Shown here piece after piece: positions 7,432-14,784 of a DNA stretch of 64,000 bases. The stretch comes from Rhizobium rhizogenes (GTDB lineage Bacteria; Pseudomonadota; Alphaproteobacteria; Rhizobiales; Rhizobiaceae): assembly GCF_002005205.3 (NCBI RefSeq), contig NZ_CP019701.2:682001-746000 (forward strand), read 5' to 3'. The number at the start of each line of letters is the position of its first letter. Within the stretch, counting starts at the first letter, position 1. A program made the position numbers and the translations under genes. The notes below the pieces were generated by a model. That model searched no databases. It saw only the letters and a list, made by a program, of their open reading frames with translations, and was not told where the DNA came from.

Positions 7432-8021
7432 AAAAACTCCTCCCGAAATTTGCGCAGACCCTTCTGAACCGCACCGGTCATGAAGAAATGGAAGCGCATT
7501 AAACCCTGTTCAGCATCACCGGGGTGCACGGCCTCCTGCGAAGCGCTCACCTTTCAGGCCATGCTATCCCTTGCCTGTTTCATCCTCATCACAGGCAGGC
7601 GGATAATATTTTACGTTAACGTAAAAGGAAACAGAAATTTGCTGCCGCGGGGCGGCGTCGCGCCGTCTGCGGGACATGGGGGAAGGGCAAATTCGAAAAA
7701 TGCTGTTTTGATCGTGGTGAATAAAGGGTTGAAATCCAATTCTGAAATTTTCGTAAAAATCGTCTGGAAGTCCTTAATTTCCGCACCTCCTGATATTTAA
7801 CAAAAACTCAATTTTACCAATCATTTGCAGTTTGTTTGCAGCACATTAATCATGCCTTTTAAGCGCCCGTTGAAAGCCTGCTGGCATAGTGAACCCATCA
7901 AAAGCGCAGGAAAAACCTGCCGGCCGAAAGGACAAAAAAGCCGCAAAAGACGGTGGGTCCGGAAGGCAGCCTCGACAAGAAGGCGAATGATGAAACAGGC
8001 AGAAAGACAGGGATAAAAACG
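7432..8021. other. 590-bp intergenic region with a perfect palindrome
   Basis: No convincing gene is seen. Short frames here (7480-7800, 7852-8013) use rare AGA/AGG/CGA codons or have no homologous look. The region is AT-richer than its surroundings, holds a perfect 18-bp palindrome at 7609-7626, and must contain the promoters of the divergent DUF2147 and Sel1 genes. A GTG-initiated frame of about 33 codons (7891-7992, Lys/Ala-rich) just before the Sel1 gene cannot be excluded. Confidence 0.5.
7609..7626. promoter_or_regulatory. Perfect 18-bp palindrome, candidate operator
   Basis: TTTTACGTTAACGTAAAA is fully self-complementary. It lies between divergent genes, about 178 bp upstream of the DUF2147 start and 396 bp upstream of the Sel1 start. 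The ACGTTAACGT core is of the kind bound by dimeric LacI- or TetR-type repressors (inference). No regulator gene is adjacent. Confidence 0.5.
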
Positions 8022-8285
8022 ATGGCACGCTTTGAAATTCGCGATATCGAAATGGCTGCCGGTGGCGAAACCCGCGCCGACACCCTTTGCAATCTCGGCC
8101 TGGTCTATGCGACCGGCCGGGGCTGCAAGGTGGACCTGATCGCGGCCCACAAATGGCTCAACATCGCCGCGATCCGCGGATCGGAAAGAGCCGCTTCGCT
8201 GCGCGCCGATCTCGCCCGCAACATGACGAAGTCGGAACTGGCCGAAGCGCTGCGCGCCGCCCGCGACTGGATGACGATGCACTGA
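8022..8285 (+). CDS. Sel1-repeat protein, 87 aa
   Basis: The core of this short protein, TLCNLGLVYATGRGCKVDLI plus AAHKWLNIAA, is a single Sel1-like TPR unit (alpha-alpha hairpin with the usual LG..Y..G.GV..D...A..W...AA pattern). Such repeats mediate protein-protein contacts. There is no signal peptide, so it is probably cytoplasmic. Start ATG 8022 has CAGGGA upstream. A candidate structured RNA with an intrinsic terminator follows the stop codon. Confidence 0.8.
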   Translation: MARFEIRDIEMAAGGETRADTLCNLGLVYATGRGCKVDLIAAHKWLNIAAIRGSERAASLRADLARNMTKSELAEALRAARDWMTMH

Positions 8286-8309
8286 TTGACCCAAGACATC
8301 ATTGAGATT

Positions 8310-8451
8310 TCCGGTCCGGTTCCCTCCAGTCCCGATGACCGGCGCAAAGGAAAGTAAACCCGAAGGGGAACGCGGCGAGGGCTTCGGAAAGAAGCTTTTG
8401 CGCTGACACATCAAACCGCGACCGGCAGGAACAAGGCCGGCGCGGTTTTCT
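8310..8451 (+). ncRNA. Candidate 3'-UTR-derived structured RNA
   Basis: Between the Sel1 stop codon and a strong terminator lie several nested helices: CCGGT/ACCGG (8313-8342 region), GCGCAAAG (8342-8349) with CTTTTGCGC (8395-8403) enclosing an inner CTTCGGAAAGAAG hairpin, and the terminator stem. A plain 3' UTR does not need this much pairing. It could be a small RNA released from the Sel1 transcript or made from its own promoter. I do not recognise an Rfam family. Confidence 0.4.
8414..8451 (+). terminator. Intrinsic terminator after the Sel1 gene/RNA
   Basis: Stem AACCGCGACCGG / CCGGCGCGGTT (one mismatch, 11-nt loop) is followed by TTTTCTT on the plus strand. Confidence 0.75.
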
Positions 8452-8542
8452 TATGTTTGGCGATGTCCCGTCGCCGGAAAATGATTCGCGGGCAGGGGTT
8501 TGCGGCGGGACGTTGAATCGATGCGTGTAATGCCCGGCACTT

Positions 8543-8585
8543 TCCACCCCTCATTCCTGCGCCGGTCACGGGAATGAGGGTGGGC
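8543..8585. repeat. Short palindromic repeat, family C (copy 1), possible terminator
   Basis: CCACCCCTCATTCCTG...CGGGAATGAGGGTGGG forms a 14-bp stem. A relative in opposite orientation lies at 63537-63571, sharing CCCCTCATTCCTG, GTCAC and AATGAGGG. It sits just after the stop of the HisC-like gene, where it may terminate transcription. Confidence 0.6.
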
Positions 8586-8592
8586 TGGGAAC

Positions 8593-9705
8593 TTACCCGA
8601 GCGCCTTGAGAACCTTTGGCAGCGCCTGCTCGAAAAGATCGAGCTTGTCCTCGGTGCCGGCGCTGACACGAATGCAGCGGTTGAGCGGGGCCACGCCCGG
8701 CATGCGGATGAAGACACCATGCTCCATCAGTCCATCGACGATGGCGCGGGCATAAGTCCCGTCGCGATGGCAGTCGATGGTCACGAAATTGGTGGCGGAG
8801 GGCAGCGGCGCAAGGCCGTTGTCGCGGGCGATTGCGGAAATCCGGTCGCGGGCATGGGAAATCCTGCCGACCACCTCATGCAGATAGGCCTGATCCTTGA
8901 GCGCTGCGAGGGCGCCGGCGACCGAAATGCGCGCCATGCCGAAATGGTTGCGGATCTTGTCGAAGGCTTCGACATTGCCAAGCGTGCCGATGGCATAACC
9001 CACGCGCGCGCCGGCGAGCCCATAGGCTTTCGAAAAGGTGCGCATGCGCAGGATGTTCGGCTGGCCGATCAGCGCGTCGATGGCCGGCACGGCGCTGGCG
9101 GGCGCGGTCTCGCAATAGGCCTCGTCCAGAATGAGCAGGCAGGTCTCCGGCAGGGCGCGGGCAAAGGCAACGACCTCGCTCGCTTCCCACCAGCTTCCCA
9201 TCGGATTATCGGGATTGGCGAAATAGACGAGCGGCGCGTTTTCCCGGATGACGAGATCGAGAAGCCCATCGAGGTCTTCGTGATCGTCGACATAGGGCGT
9301 GGTGACGAGTCTGCCGCCAAAACCGTTCACATGGTAATTGAAGGTGGGATAACCGCCAAACGAGGTCACGACCGGCGTGCCGGGCTCGATAATCAGCCGG
9401 GCGATCTCACCCAGCAGTCCATCAACGCCGCTGCCAATGGCGATATTGCCGCGCGAGACACCGTGATGGATGGCGAGCGCTTCCTTCAGTTCGAAATTTT
9501 CCGGATCGCTATACATCCAGGTCTCCGCCGCCGCATCGCGCATGGCCAGCAGCACGGAAGGGGCGGGGCCGAAGCCGCTTTCATTGGCGCCGATTCGCGC
9601 CTCCACCTTCAAACCGCGGTTCCGCTCGATGGCTTCCGGGCCAACGAAAGGAACGGTTGAAGGAAGCGAGACGGCAAGCGGCGTGAGGCGTGAAAAAGCG
9701 GACAT
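8593..9705 (-). CDS. PLP-dependent aminotransferase, HisC-like (class I/II)
   Basis: This 370-residue protein shows the fold-type I aminotransferase signature: ARIGANESGFGPAPSVLLAM, a FANPDNPMGSWW segment (Asn/Asp contacts to PLP), LLILDEAYCE and MRTFSKAYGLAGARVGYAIG with the Schiff-base Lys in SKAYG. This resembles histidinol-phosphate aminotransferase, but rhizobial genomes carry several paralogues, and no his genes are nearby. The amino donor and acceptor are therefore undefined. I use ATG 9705; an upstream in-frame start at 9747 adds 14 residues without a better ribosome binding site. A family C palindrome follows the stop. Confidence 0.82.
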   Translation of the reverse strand: MSAFSRLTPLAVSLPSTVPFVGPEAIERNRGLKVEARIGANESGFGPAPSVLLAMRDAAAETWMYSDPENFELKEALAIHHGVSRGNIAIGSGVDGLLGEIARLIIEPGTPVVTSFGGYPTFNYHVNGFGGRLVTTPYVDDHEDLDGLLDLVIRENAPLVYFANPDNPMGSWWEASEVVAFARALPETCLLILDEAYCETAPASAVPAIDALIGQPNILRMRTFSKAYGLAGARVGYAIGTLGNVEAFDKIRNHFGMARISVAGALAALKDQAYLHEVVGRISHARDRISAIARDNGLAPLPSATNFVTIDCHRDGTYARAIVDGLMEHGVFIRMPGVAPLNRCIRVSAGTEDKLDLFEQALPKVLKALG

Positions 9706-9876
9706 TGGCTGAAAGTTCCGGTACCTGTGTTTGAAAACCCGGCTCACAATAGGTGCAAAAACACCGGAAGCAAGCCGCGCCCCGTGGCCGGATGGCCGTT
9801 TTGGAACAGATTTTTCCGCAGCCGCGTCAAGCGAGGGAAACCTGCCGGATCGATGGGCGGCGCGGGCGCAACAGAC

Positions 9877-10224
9877 TCAGGCGCTGGTCTCGAAACTCAG
9901 CCGGCGCACATGGTGCAGGAATTCCGCATCGATCAGCATGTTGAAACCGATGGTGACCTTTTCTTCCTCCCGGCGGATCAGCGTGCAGCCGATCTCATCG
10001 CGAATACCCAGAATTTCCAGATAGAAATTGGCCGGCATTTCCAGGTCGGGGCTGACATCCAGCTCCGCGCCGTAGAGGGAAATGGTGCGCACCAGGCAGC
10101 GCATGGTGTCCGTGGCGCTGAGATGATGCCCGATGAAGGTGATCTTGCCGGGCCGGTCGATCTGAAATTTCTCGTACATCTCGTCCTGGGGGACGCTCTG
10201 ACGGGGATCCATATGCAAAGCCAT
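9877..10224 (-). CDS. PilZ-domain-like protein, degenerate c-di-GMP motif
   Basis: This 115-residue protein has the overall pattern of a stand-alone PilZ domain (beta strands with CLVRTISLYGAELDVSPDLEMPANFYLEI and a C-terminal IGFNML strand). In canonical PilZ proteins an RxxxR and a [D/N]xSxxG motif bind c-di-GMP. Here the second motif reads TISLYG, with Thr in the acidic/Asn position, and no RxxxR is visible. It may have lost ligand binding and act only as a protein adaptor. GGGAGGTTGTC precedes the ATG. Confidence 0.65.
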   Translation of the reverse strand: MALHMDPRQSVPQDEMYEKFQIDRPGKITFIGHHLSATDTMRCLVRTISLYGAELDVSPDLEMPANFYLEILGIRDEIGCTLIRREEEKVTIGFNMLIDAEFLHHVRRLSFETSA

Positions 10225-10554
10225 GACAACCTCCCGGATTGCCTCTTCCTGATGCTGATTTTAACGCGGCTTCCTTGCCAGCACATGAAGGAATTGCGCG
10301 CAATTGTTCGTTTTCCGTCTCGACATGGGCCATTGTCACCCTCGCAAGCCGATGTTTCCCTTGAGGGAAATGCATTGGGCTTCGTCCGGTTGCAGGCGTG
10401 CCGCAGCCAGTGCTGATAATGTGTCATGCTTGCACCGGGCTGGCGTCGCTGTGCTGTTGACGCGGGCCGTACTTGGCGTTACGCCTGATCCGGTAATATG
10501 GCTTCGCAGGGTGCGGCTGGATGGCCCCTTGTGATTCGTATCTGGGAGTGGACT
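10225..10554. other. 330-bp intergenic region, divergent promoters
   Basis: This gap separates the divergent PilZ-like and flavoprotein genes. I see no gene, RNA or repeat in it. Frames crossing it from 10336 or 10498 are extensions or shadows of the flavoprotein gene. Confidence 0.5.
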
Positions 10555-11772
10555 GTGACGGGAAGGCTGGTAATCGTCGGGGCGGGGCAGGCCGCTTTCG
10601 CGCTGGCGGCAAAGCTCCGGGCGCTGAAGGACGAGCGTCCGATCACCGTCATCGGCTCCGAGGATGCCTATCCCTACCAGCGGCCGCCGCTTTCCAAGAA
10701 ATACCTGCTCGGCGAGATGAGCTTCGACCGGCTGATGTTCCGCCCGGAGGAATGGTATGCGGAAAATAATGTCGATATCCGGCTCTCCACCTGGGTGGAG
10801 GAAATAGACCGCCGTGCCAAAACGGTTCGCATGCAGGATGGCAGCACGCTTGCCTATGACAAGCTGGTGCTGGCGACCGGGGCCGCGCCCCGCCCGCTGC
10901 CCGCCAGCATCGGTGGCGACCTGGAAGGGGTCTTGACCGTTCGCGACAAGCGTGACGCTGATCGTCTCATGGAAGAGATGAAACCGGGCCGCAGGCTGCT
11001 GGTGATCGGCGGCGGTTATATCGGCCTTGAAGCGGCCGCCGTTGCCCGCAAGCTCGGCCTTGAAGTGACGCTGATCGAAATGGCCGACCGCATTCTGCAG
11101 CGCGTTGCGGCGAAGGAAACCGCCGATATCATGCGTGGCATCCATCAGGCCCATGGCGTTTCCATCCGCGAAAAGACCGGCCTCGTGCGCCTTGTCGGCA
11201 TGGATGGCCGGGTGGCCGCCGCCGAACTCTCCGACGGTTCGACGCTTGATGTGGATTTTGTGATTGTCGGCATCGGCGTGACGCCGAATGACCGCCTTGC
11301 CCGCGAATCGGGCCTTGATGTCGGCAATGGCATCGTGGTGGACGGTTATACCCGCAGTTCGGACAGGGACATTCATGCGGTGGGCGACTGCGCGTTGTTG
11401 CCATGGCGCGGCCAGCATGTGCGTCTCGAATCGGTACAGAATGCCGTCGATCAGGCCGAGGCCGCCGCTGCCGTGCTGGCAGGCACCGAAACCGCCTATG
11501 ACGCGAAACCCTGGTTCTGGTCGGATCAATATGAGGTAAAGCTGCAGATCGCCGGCTTCAATCTCGGTTACGACGAGACGGTGCTGAGACCCGGCGCCCG
11601 TGAGGGCAGCTGGTCCGTCTGGTATTTCCGCGACGGGCATTTCGTGGCGGTCGATGCCGTCAATGATGCCAAGGCCTATGTCGCTGGCAAGAAACTGCTC
11701 GATACCGGCGCGGAGCCGGATCGCGCCATCCTGGCGGATACCTCCGCCGATCTGAAATTGCTGCTCTCCTGA
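10555..11772 (+). CDS. FAD-dependent ferredoxin/rubredoxin reductase-type oxidoreductase
   Basis: This 405-residue protein has two dinucleotide-binding folds: VIVGAGQAAFALAAKLRAL at the N-terminus (FAD) and LLVIGGGYIGLEAAAVARKL near residue 145 (NAD(P)H). PYQRPPLSKKYLLGE, VLATGAAPRPLP and DIHAVGDCA are hallmarks of the putidaredoxin reductase/rubredoxin reductase group (CamA, ThcD, BphA4-like). It should pass electrons from NADH to a small iron-sulfur protein, which is not encoded nearby. The start is GTG 10555, supported by GGGAG eight bases upstream; the longer frame from 10498 lacks support. It is followed after 7 bp by the HpaI-type aldolase, probably in one operon. Confidence 0.87.
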   Translation: MTGRLVIVGAGQAAFALAAKLRALKDERPITVIGSEDAYPYQRPPLSKKYLLGEMSFDRLMFRPEEWYAENNVDIRLSTWVEEIDRRAKTVRMQDGSTLAYDKLVLATGAAPRPLPASIGGDLEGVLTVRDKRDADRLMEEMKPGRRLLVIGGGYIGLEAAAVARKLGLEVTLIEMADRILQRVAAKETADIMRGIHQAHGVSIREKTGLVRLVGMDGRVAAAELSDGSTLDVDFVIVGIGVTPNDRLARESGLDVGNGIVVDGYTRSSDRDIHAVGDCALLPWRGQHVRLESVQNAVDQAEAAAAVLAGTETAYDAKPWFWSDQYEVKLQIAGFNLGYDETVLRPGAREGSWSVWYFRDGHFVAVDAVNDAKAYVAGKKLLDTGAEPDRAILADTSADLKLLLS

Positions 11773-11779
11773 GGACATC

Positions 11780-12580
11780 ATGCCCGCTCCCGAAAACCGT
11801 TTCAAAACCGCCATCCACGCCGGCAAGCCGCAGATCGGCCTCTGGCTAGACATGGGCGAGGCCATTGCCGCGGAAATCGCCGGCACGGCGGGCTTCGACT
11901 GGCTGGTGATCGATGGTGAGCACGGGCCGAACGATCTGCGCAGCATCATCGACCAGCTGCGCGCGCTTGCCACGTCGCCGGCCGAGCCGGTGGTGCGCGT
12001 GCCGGTCGGCGAAAGCTGGATGATCAAGCAGCTGCTGGATGCAGGTGCACGCACGCTTCTTGTCCCGATGGTCGATTCGGCTGATCAGGCCAGAGATCTG
12101 GTCAGCGCCATGCATTATCCGCCGCGCGGCATTCGCGGCATGGGGGCCGCCGTGGCCCGTGCCTCTGCCTTCAACACGATCACCGATTATGCCGACAGCG
12201 CTTCGGACAGCGTTTGCCTGCTGGTACAGGCCGAAACGCGGGCGGCGATCAACGATCTCGACAATATTCTTGCGGTGGAAGGTGTGGACGGCGTCTTCAT
12301 CGGCCCGGCGGATCTCGCCGCCGATATGGGCTATCTCGGCAGGATCGACGAGCCGGAGGTGCAGGCGGTGATCGAGGCGGCCATCGTCAAGATCGTCGCG
12401 GCGGGCAAGGCCGCCGGCATTCTGACCTTCAACGAAACCTATAATCGCCGTTACCTCGAACTCGGCGCTTCCTTCGTCGCCGTCGGCGCCGATGTCACGG
12501 AATTTGCCAACGCCCTGCGCAACCTGTCCGGCCGCTACAAGGGCGGGGCAGCGCCGGCGCCATCCAGATCGGGTTATTAA
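11780..12580 (+). CDS. HpcH/HpaI-type class II aldolase
   Basis: This 266-residue protein matches the HpaI family (pyruvate-dependent, divalent-metal aldolases for 2,4-dihydroxyhept-2-enedioate and related 2-keto-3-deoxy acids). Visible features are GLWLDMGEAIAAEIAGTAGF, DWLVIDGEHGPND with a catalytic His, the LLVPMVDSADQA strand, RGIRGMGAAVARAS and VFIGPADLAADMG with metal-binding acidic residues nearby. The real substrate is unknown because members are promiscuous. It is 7 bp downstream of the flavoprotein and probably cotranscribed. Confidence 0.88.
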   Translation: MPAPENRFKTAIHAGKPQIGLWLDMGEAIAAEIAGTAGFDWLVIDGEHGPNDLRSIIDQLRALATSPAEPVVRVPVGESWMIKQLLDAGARTLLVPMVDSADQARDLVSAMHYPPRGIRGMGAAVARASAFNTITDYADSASDSVCLLVQAETRAAINDLDNILAVEGVDGVFIGPADLAADMGYLGRIDEPEVQAVIEAAIVKIVAAGKAAGILTFNETYNRRYLELGASFVAVGADVTEFANALRNLSGRYKGGAAPAPSRSGY

Positions 12581-12583
12581 GTC

Positions 12584-12760
12584 TCAGTCGTCGTTGCTGG
12601 CATTCAGCTTTTCCGGCGGGATGCCCTCTTCGCCGGAGGCAAGGTAGCCGCTGTTGATGAGGGCGGCGCGGACGATACGCTGAACGGCCTCATCCCGGTC
12701 TACGCCGTGGTCTCTCGCAAAATCCGACAATGCCTCTTCAAGGTCGTCGCTGAATAGCAT
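12584..12760 (-). CDS. Small ribbon-helix-helix-like protein, 58 aa
   Basis: The frame runs from ATG 12760 to TGA 12586-12584. The sequence MLFSDDLEEALSDFARDHGV is followed by DRDEAVQRIVRAALINSGYL, a short strand plus two helices that resemble a CopG/Arc-type fold, with an acidic tail. There is no partner toxin next to it. It is convergent with the aldolase, with stops 3 bp apart. Function unknown. Confidence 0.55.
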   Translation of the reverse strand: MLFSDDLEEALSDFARDHGVDRDEAVQRIVRAALINSGYLASGEEGIPPEKLNASNDD

Positions 12761-12798
12761 TTCTGGCCCCCCATTCGTGTTGTCATGAAATCAATGCA

Positions 12799-12831
12799 AA
12801 AAAGGCAAGGTGGAAACGTCCCGCCTTGCCC
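12799..12831 (-). terminator. Intrinsic terminator of the DUF883-type gene
   Basis: On the minus strand the stem GGCAAGGCGGGA/TCCACCTTGCC is followed by TTTTTT. It lies 22 bp after the stop of the 12853-13194 gene. Confidence 0.75.
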
Positions 12832-12852
12832 CGACTTTAATATATGCGGCGA

Positions 12853-13194
12853 TCAGCGCCAGCGATAAAGGCCGCTGTTCGACGAGCTCTGCTGGGTGCC
12901 GGCGCCAACCGCATAACCGATCGCAAAACCGAGTGCGCCGACGATCGCCAGCAGCGACGTGGCGGTGCCGGGATTTTCCTTGACCGCTTCCACCACATTC
13001 TGGCCCTGGGCGCGCACATTATGCGCCGCCTTGCGAACCCGGCCGCGCGCCTCATCCAGAAATTCGGACGCATCCTCGCTCACGCCTTCCGCGCGGGCGG
13101 AAACGGATTTGGAGAGGGATGCGATTTGCGAGCGCAACTCGGCAATCTGATTTTCGATCGTGTCTTCGACAACATTCAGTTTGGTCTGAGCCAT
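12853..13194 (-). CDS. DUF883/ElaB-YqjD-type membrane-anchored stress protein
   Basis: This 113-residue protein has a long charged helix (about 1-75) with NVVEAVKENPGTATSLLAIV, then a glycine-rich membrane segment GALGFAIGYAVGAGT and a short polar tail ending in two Arg. That matches the ElaB/YqjD/YgaM (DUF883) family, whose members sit in the inner membrane and bind ribosomes in E. coli stationary phase (family knowledge). The ATG 13194 has AAAGAGGTG upstream. An EcfG-type promoter lies 30 bp before it, so general stress control is likely. A longer frame from 13356 is rejected. Confidence 0.8.
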   Translation of the reverse strand: MAQTKLNVVEDTIENQIAELRSQIASLSKSVSARAEGVSEDASEFLDEARGRVRKAAHNVRAQGQNVVEAVKENPGTATSLLAIVGALGFAIGYAVGAGTQQSSSNSGLYRWR

Positions 13195-13223
13195 TAGAAC
13201 ACCTCTTTTGTTACCGAAGCGGA

Positions 13224-13249
13224 GAACGTGCCGGCTTTGAAGAAGTTCC
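13224..13249 (-). promoter_or_regulatory. Candidate EcfG (general stress sigma factor) promoter
   Basis: On the minus strand GGAAC and CGTT are separated by 16 bases, an exact match to the GGAAC-N16/17-CGTT consensus of alphaproteobacterial EcfG sigma factors. The -10 element ends about 30 bp before the ATG of the DUF883-type gene, whose homologues are typical stress genes. Confidence 0.6.
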
Positions 13250-13357
13250 CGCACACCCCGCAAAGTTTCACGGACCGGCGCCCGGCCAACAGGTTTTTCG
13301 GCTTCTTGGCGAAAAAGCCTTGCATTCATTTTTTTTACGCAATAATCAGGCCGCACC

Positions 13358-13448
13358 GGAGAGGTGGCCGAGTGGTCGAAGGCGCTCCCCTGCTAAGGGA
13401 GTATACGTCAAAAGCGTATCGTGGGTTCGAATCCCATCCTCTCCGCCA
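13358..13448 (+). tRNA. tRNA-Ser (anticodon GCT), CCA encoded
   Basis: Acceptor stem GGAGAGG (13358-13364) pairs with CCTCTCC (13438-13444), followed by G and encoded CCA. The D-arm GGCCGAGTGGTCGAAGGC, anticodon loop CTGCTAA with GCT, a long variable arm (TATACGTCAAAAGCGTATC) and the TTCGAAT loop are all clear. It reads AGC/AGU serine codons. No duplicated 3' end (attachment site) is seen downstream. Confidence 0.97.
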
Positions 13449-13806
13449 TCAAATTCAGCCAGGACTTTGGTATTCTCGGGCAAATCGGGCTGCTGGTTTG
13501 TTCTTTCCGTTTTCATCCCCATCTCGCGGCCTGAATGGCTGCAAACCCTGCCGGCAGGCGTGAACTGCATGCGGCGGTGGTGATTGGGAAAAAATCGCGT
13601 CCCCGGGGCCGTCGCTTACATCATCGAATCGCGCACGCTTCATTGCAGCCTCGCAGGCACTGCACTATCGGCGAGGGCAGGCCGCCCATGCGATCACGCT
13701 TATTTCAGAAATTCGATCGGCTCTTTTGCGCGCATGATCCTGGATACATCTCGTTCTTTGACAAAGAGCACCTATCTAAGTTTCTCACGCACACGAAGGA
13801 GATTTG
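13449..13806. other. 358-bp intergenic region after tRNA-Ser
   Basis: I see no gene here. Short frames have no family look. A TTTGACA box at 13757-13763 could be a -35 element for the following hypothetical gene, but no well-spaced -10 follows. Confidence 0.4.
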
Positions 13807-14115
13807 ATGATCGACGAATACGGCCCGCACGTGCAGATGGGCACGCTTGCAGAGCAGATGGCCGCCCGCTACCAGATGGACGCGAATCTTGAATTGGGGC
13901 CGCACCTGTCGCACTACATGGAGGAGGTCGAGGTCAACATCTCCGCTGACAGCTTTGACCATGTGGGGTTCATGAACAGGATTTGCGGGCGACTGACGAT
14001 GACGCTGGCAACAGCTGCCGCGCCCCGGCGCCGCGAGTTCCTGCAGGCCGTCGTGGTCGCGCTTCAGGAGCGCATCGATCGACATTCACTCGACGTGGCT
14101 GTGGACGGCATTTAA
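13807..14115 (+). CDS. Hypothetical protein, 102 aa
   Basis: The start ATG 13807 is supported by AAGGAGA at 13796-13802. The product is an acidic N-terminal stretch (MIDEYGPHVQMGTLAEQMAA) followed by a mostly helical body with EEVEVNISADSFDHVGFMNR and a C-terminal helix RREFLQAVVVALQERIDRHS. There is no signal peptide or membrane segment. I do not recognise a family. It stands alone between tRNA-Ser and the porins. Confidence 0.65.
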   Translation: MIDEYGPHVQMGTLAEQMAARYQMDANLELGPHLSHYMEEVEVNISADSFDHVGFMNRICGRLTMTLATAAAPRRREFLQAVVVALQERIDRHSLDVAVDGI

Positions 14116-14784
14116 GGCACTGCCATCCAAGCGATAATGAGCGCCGGAAGGCCGGCCTGTCTTTTGCGCCGATTCATCCGGATCGCGGCGGCGTAACGCC
14201 TCATGGCGGATGCGACAGGGCGACCGTGGGGCAAGGGCGTTTGTACGGCTGTCATGTCCACGGCATGCAGCATTCGCCGAAGGCAAATCGGTTTACCGGA
14301 TCGCCGCTATACCCGGCCCGTCGAATCGCTGCCCGGTGAATCGGTCGCAGACCGAAACGGTTTTTCCGCCGTTTCCCGACATGCGCATCCGTGGAGTGCC
14401 GCGGCACGGCATAGGTCGAAGCAAAAATTTCCCACATCTCCGCCCGACAGGGCAACGCGACGCCAAAAAGGCCGATAGTTTAGAAACACCTTGTTAACCG
14501 ATCTAACTAACGGATTTTCAAGGAAATTCTTAACGCATCGTAAAAGCTTCGATTGGCTGGCATGGCGCTGTGTGTTGTTTCCGCAACAAACCGAAATGAA
14601 GCATATACGTAAATGCTATTTATCGGATGTTGGCGATTGCAAGCGGCGAAACCTTTTGTATTTTCACGACCAGAAGCGAGGCGGTGGATCGTTTGGCTTC
14701 TAAGAACACGGGAATGGGGCAGGGAATGCTGTCCTTCAGCGAAAGAACCCAGACCCTTTTAAAAACTTTGACTGGAGGTCAACC
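14116..14784. other. 669-bp region upstream of the first porin
   Basis: No gene is supported. The first 370 bp are GC-rich with overlapping short frames that look spurious. The last 300 bp turn AT-rich (from about 14480) and should hold the porin promoter and a long leader. No canonical box could be assigned with confidence. Confidence 0.45.
14768..14782 (+). promoter_or_regulatory. Shine-Dalgarno hairpin of porin gene 1
   Basis: TTGAC-TGGAG-GTCAA is a 5-bp stem whose loop and 3' arm hold the GGAGG ribosome binding site. The same 15 bases recur at 16319-16333 before the second porin. Confidence 0.45.

Noticed and set aside
7480..7800. A 106-codon frame in an intergenic region
   Set aside because: No ribosome binding site or family, atypical codons, and it crosses the 18-bp palindrome.
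13358..14115. Possible integration site at the tRNA-Ser 3' end
   Set aside because: I found no second copy of the tRNA 3' end and no integrase or phage gene nearby.
14203..14497. Overlapping short frames before the porins
   Set aside because: Three frames overlap, none has a ribosome binding site or recognisable sequence.
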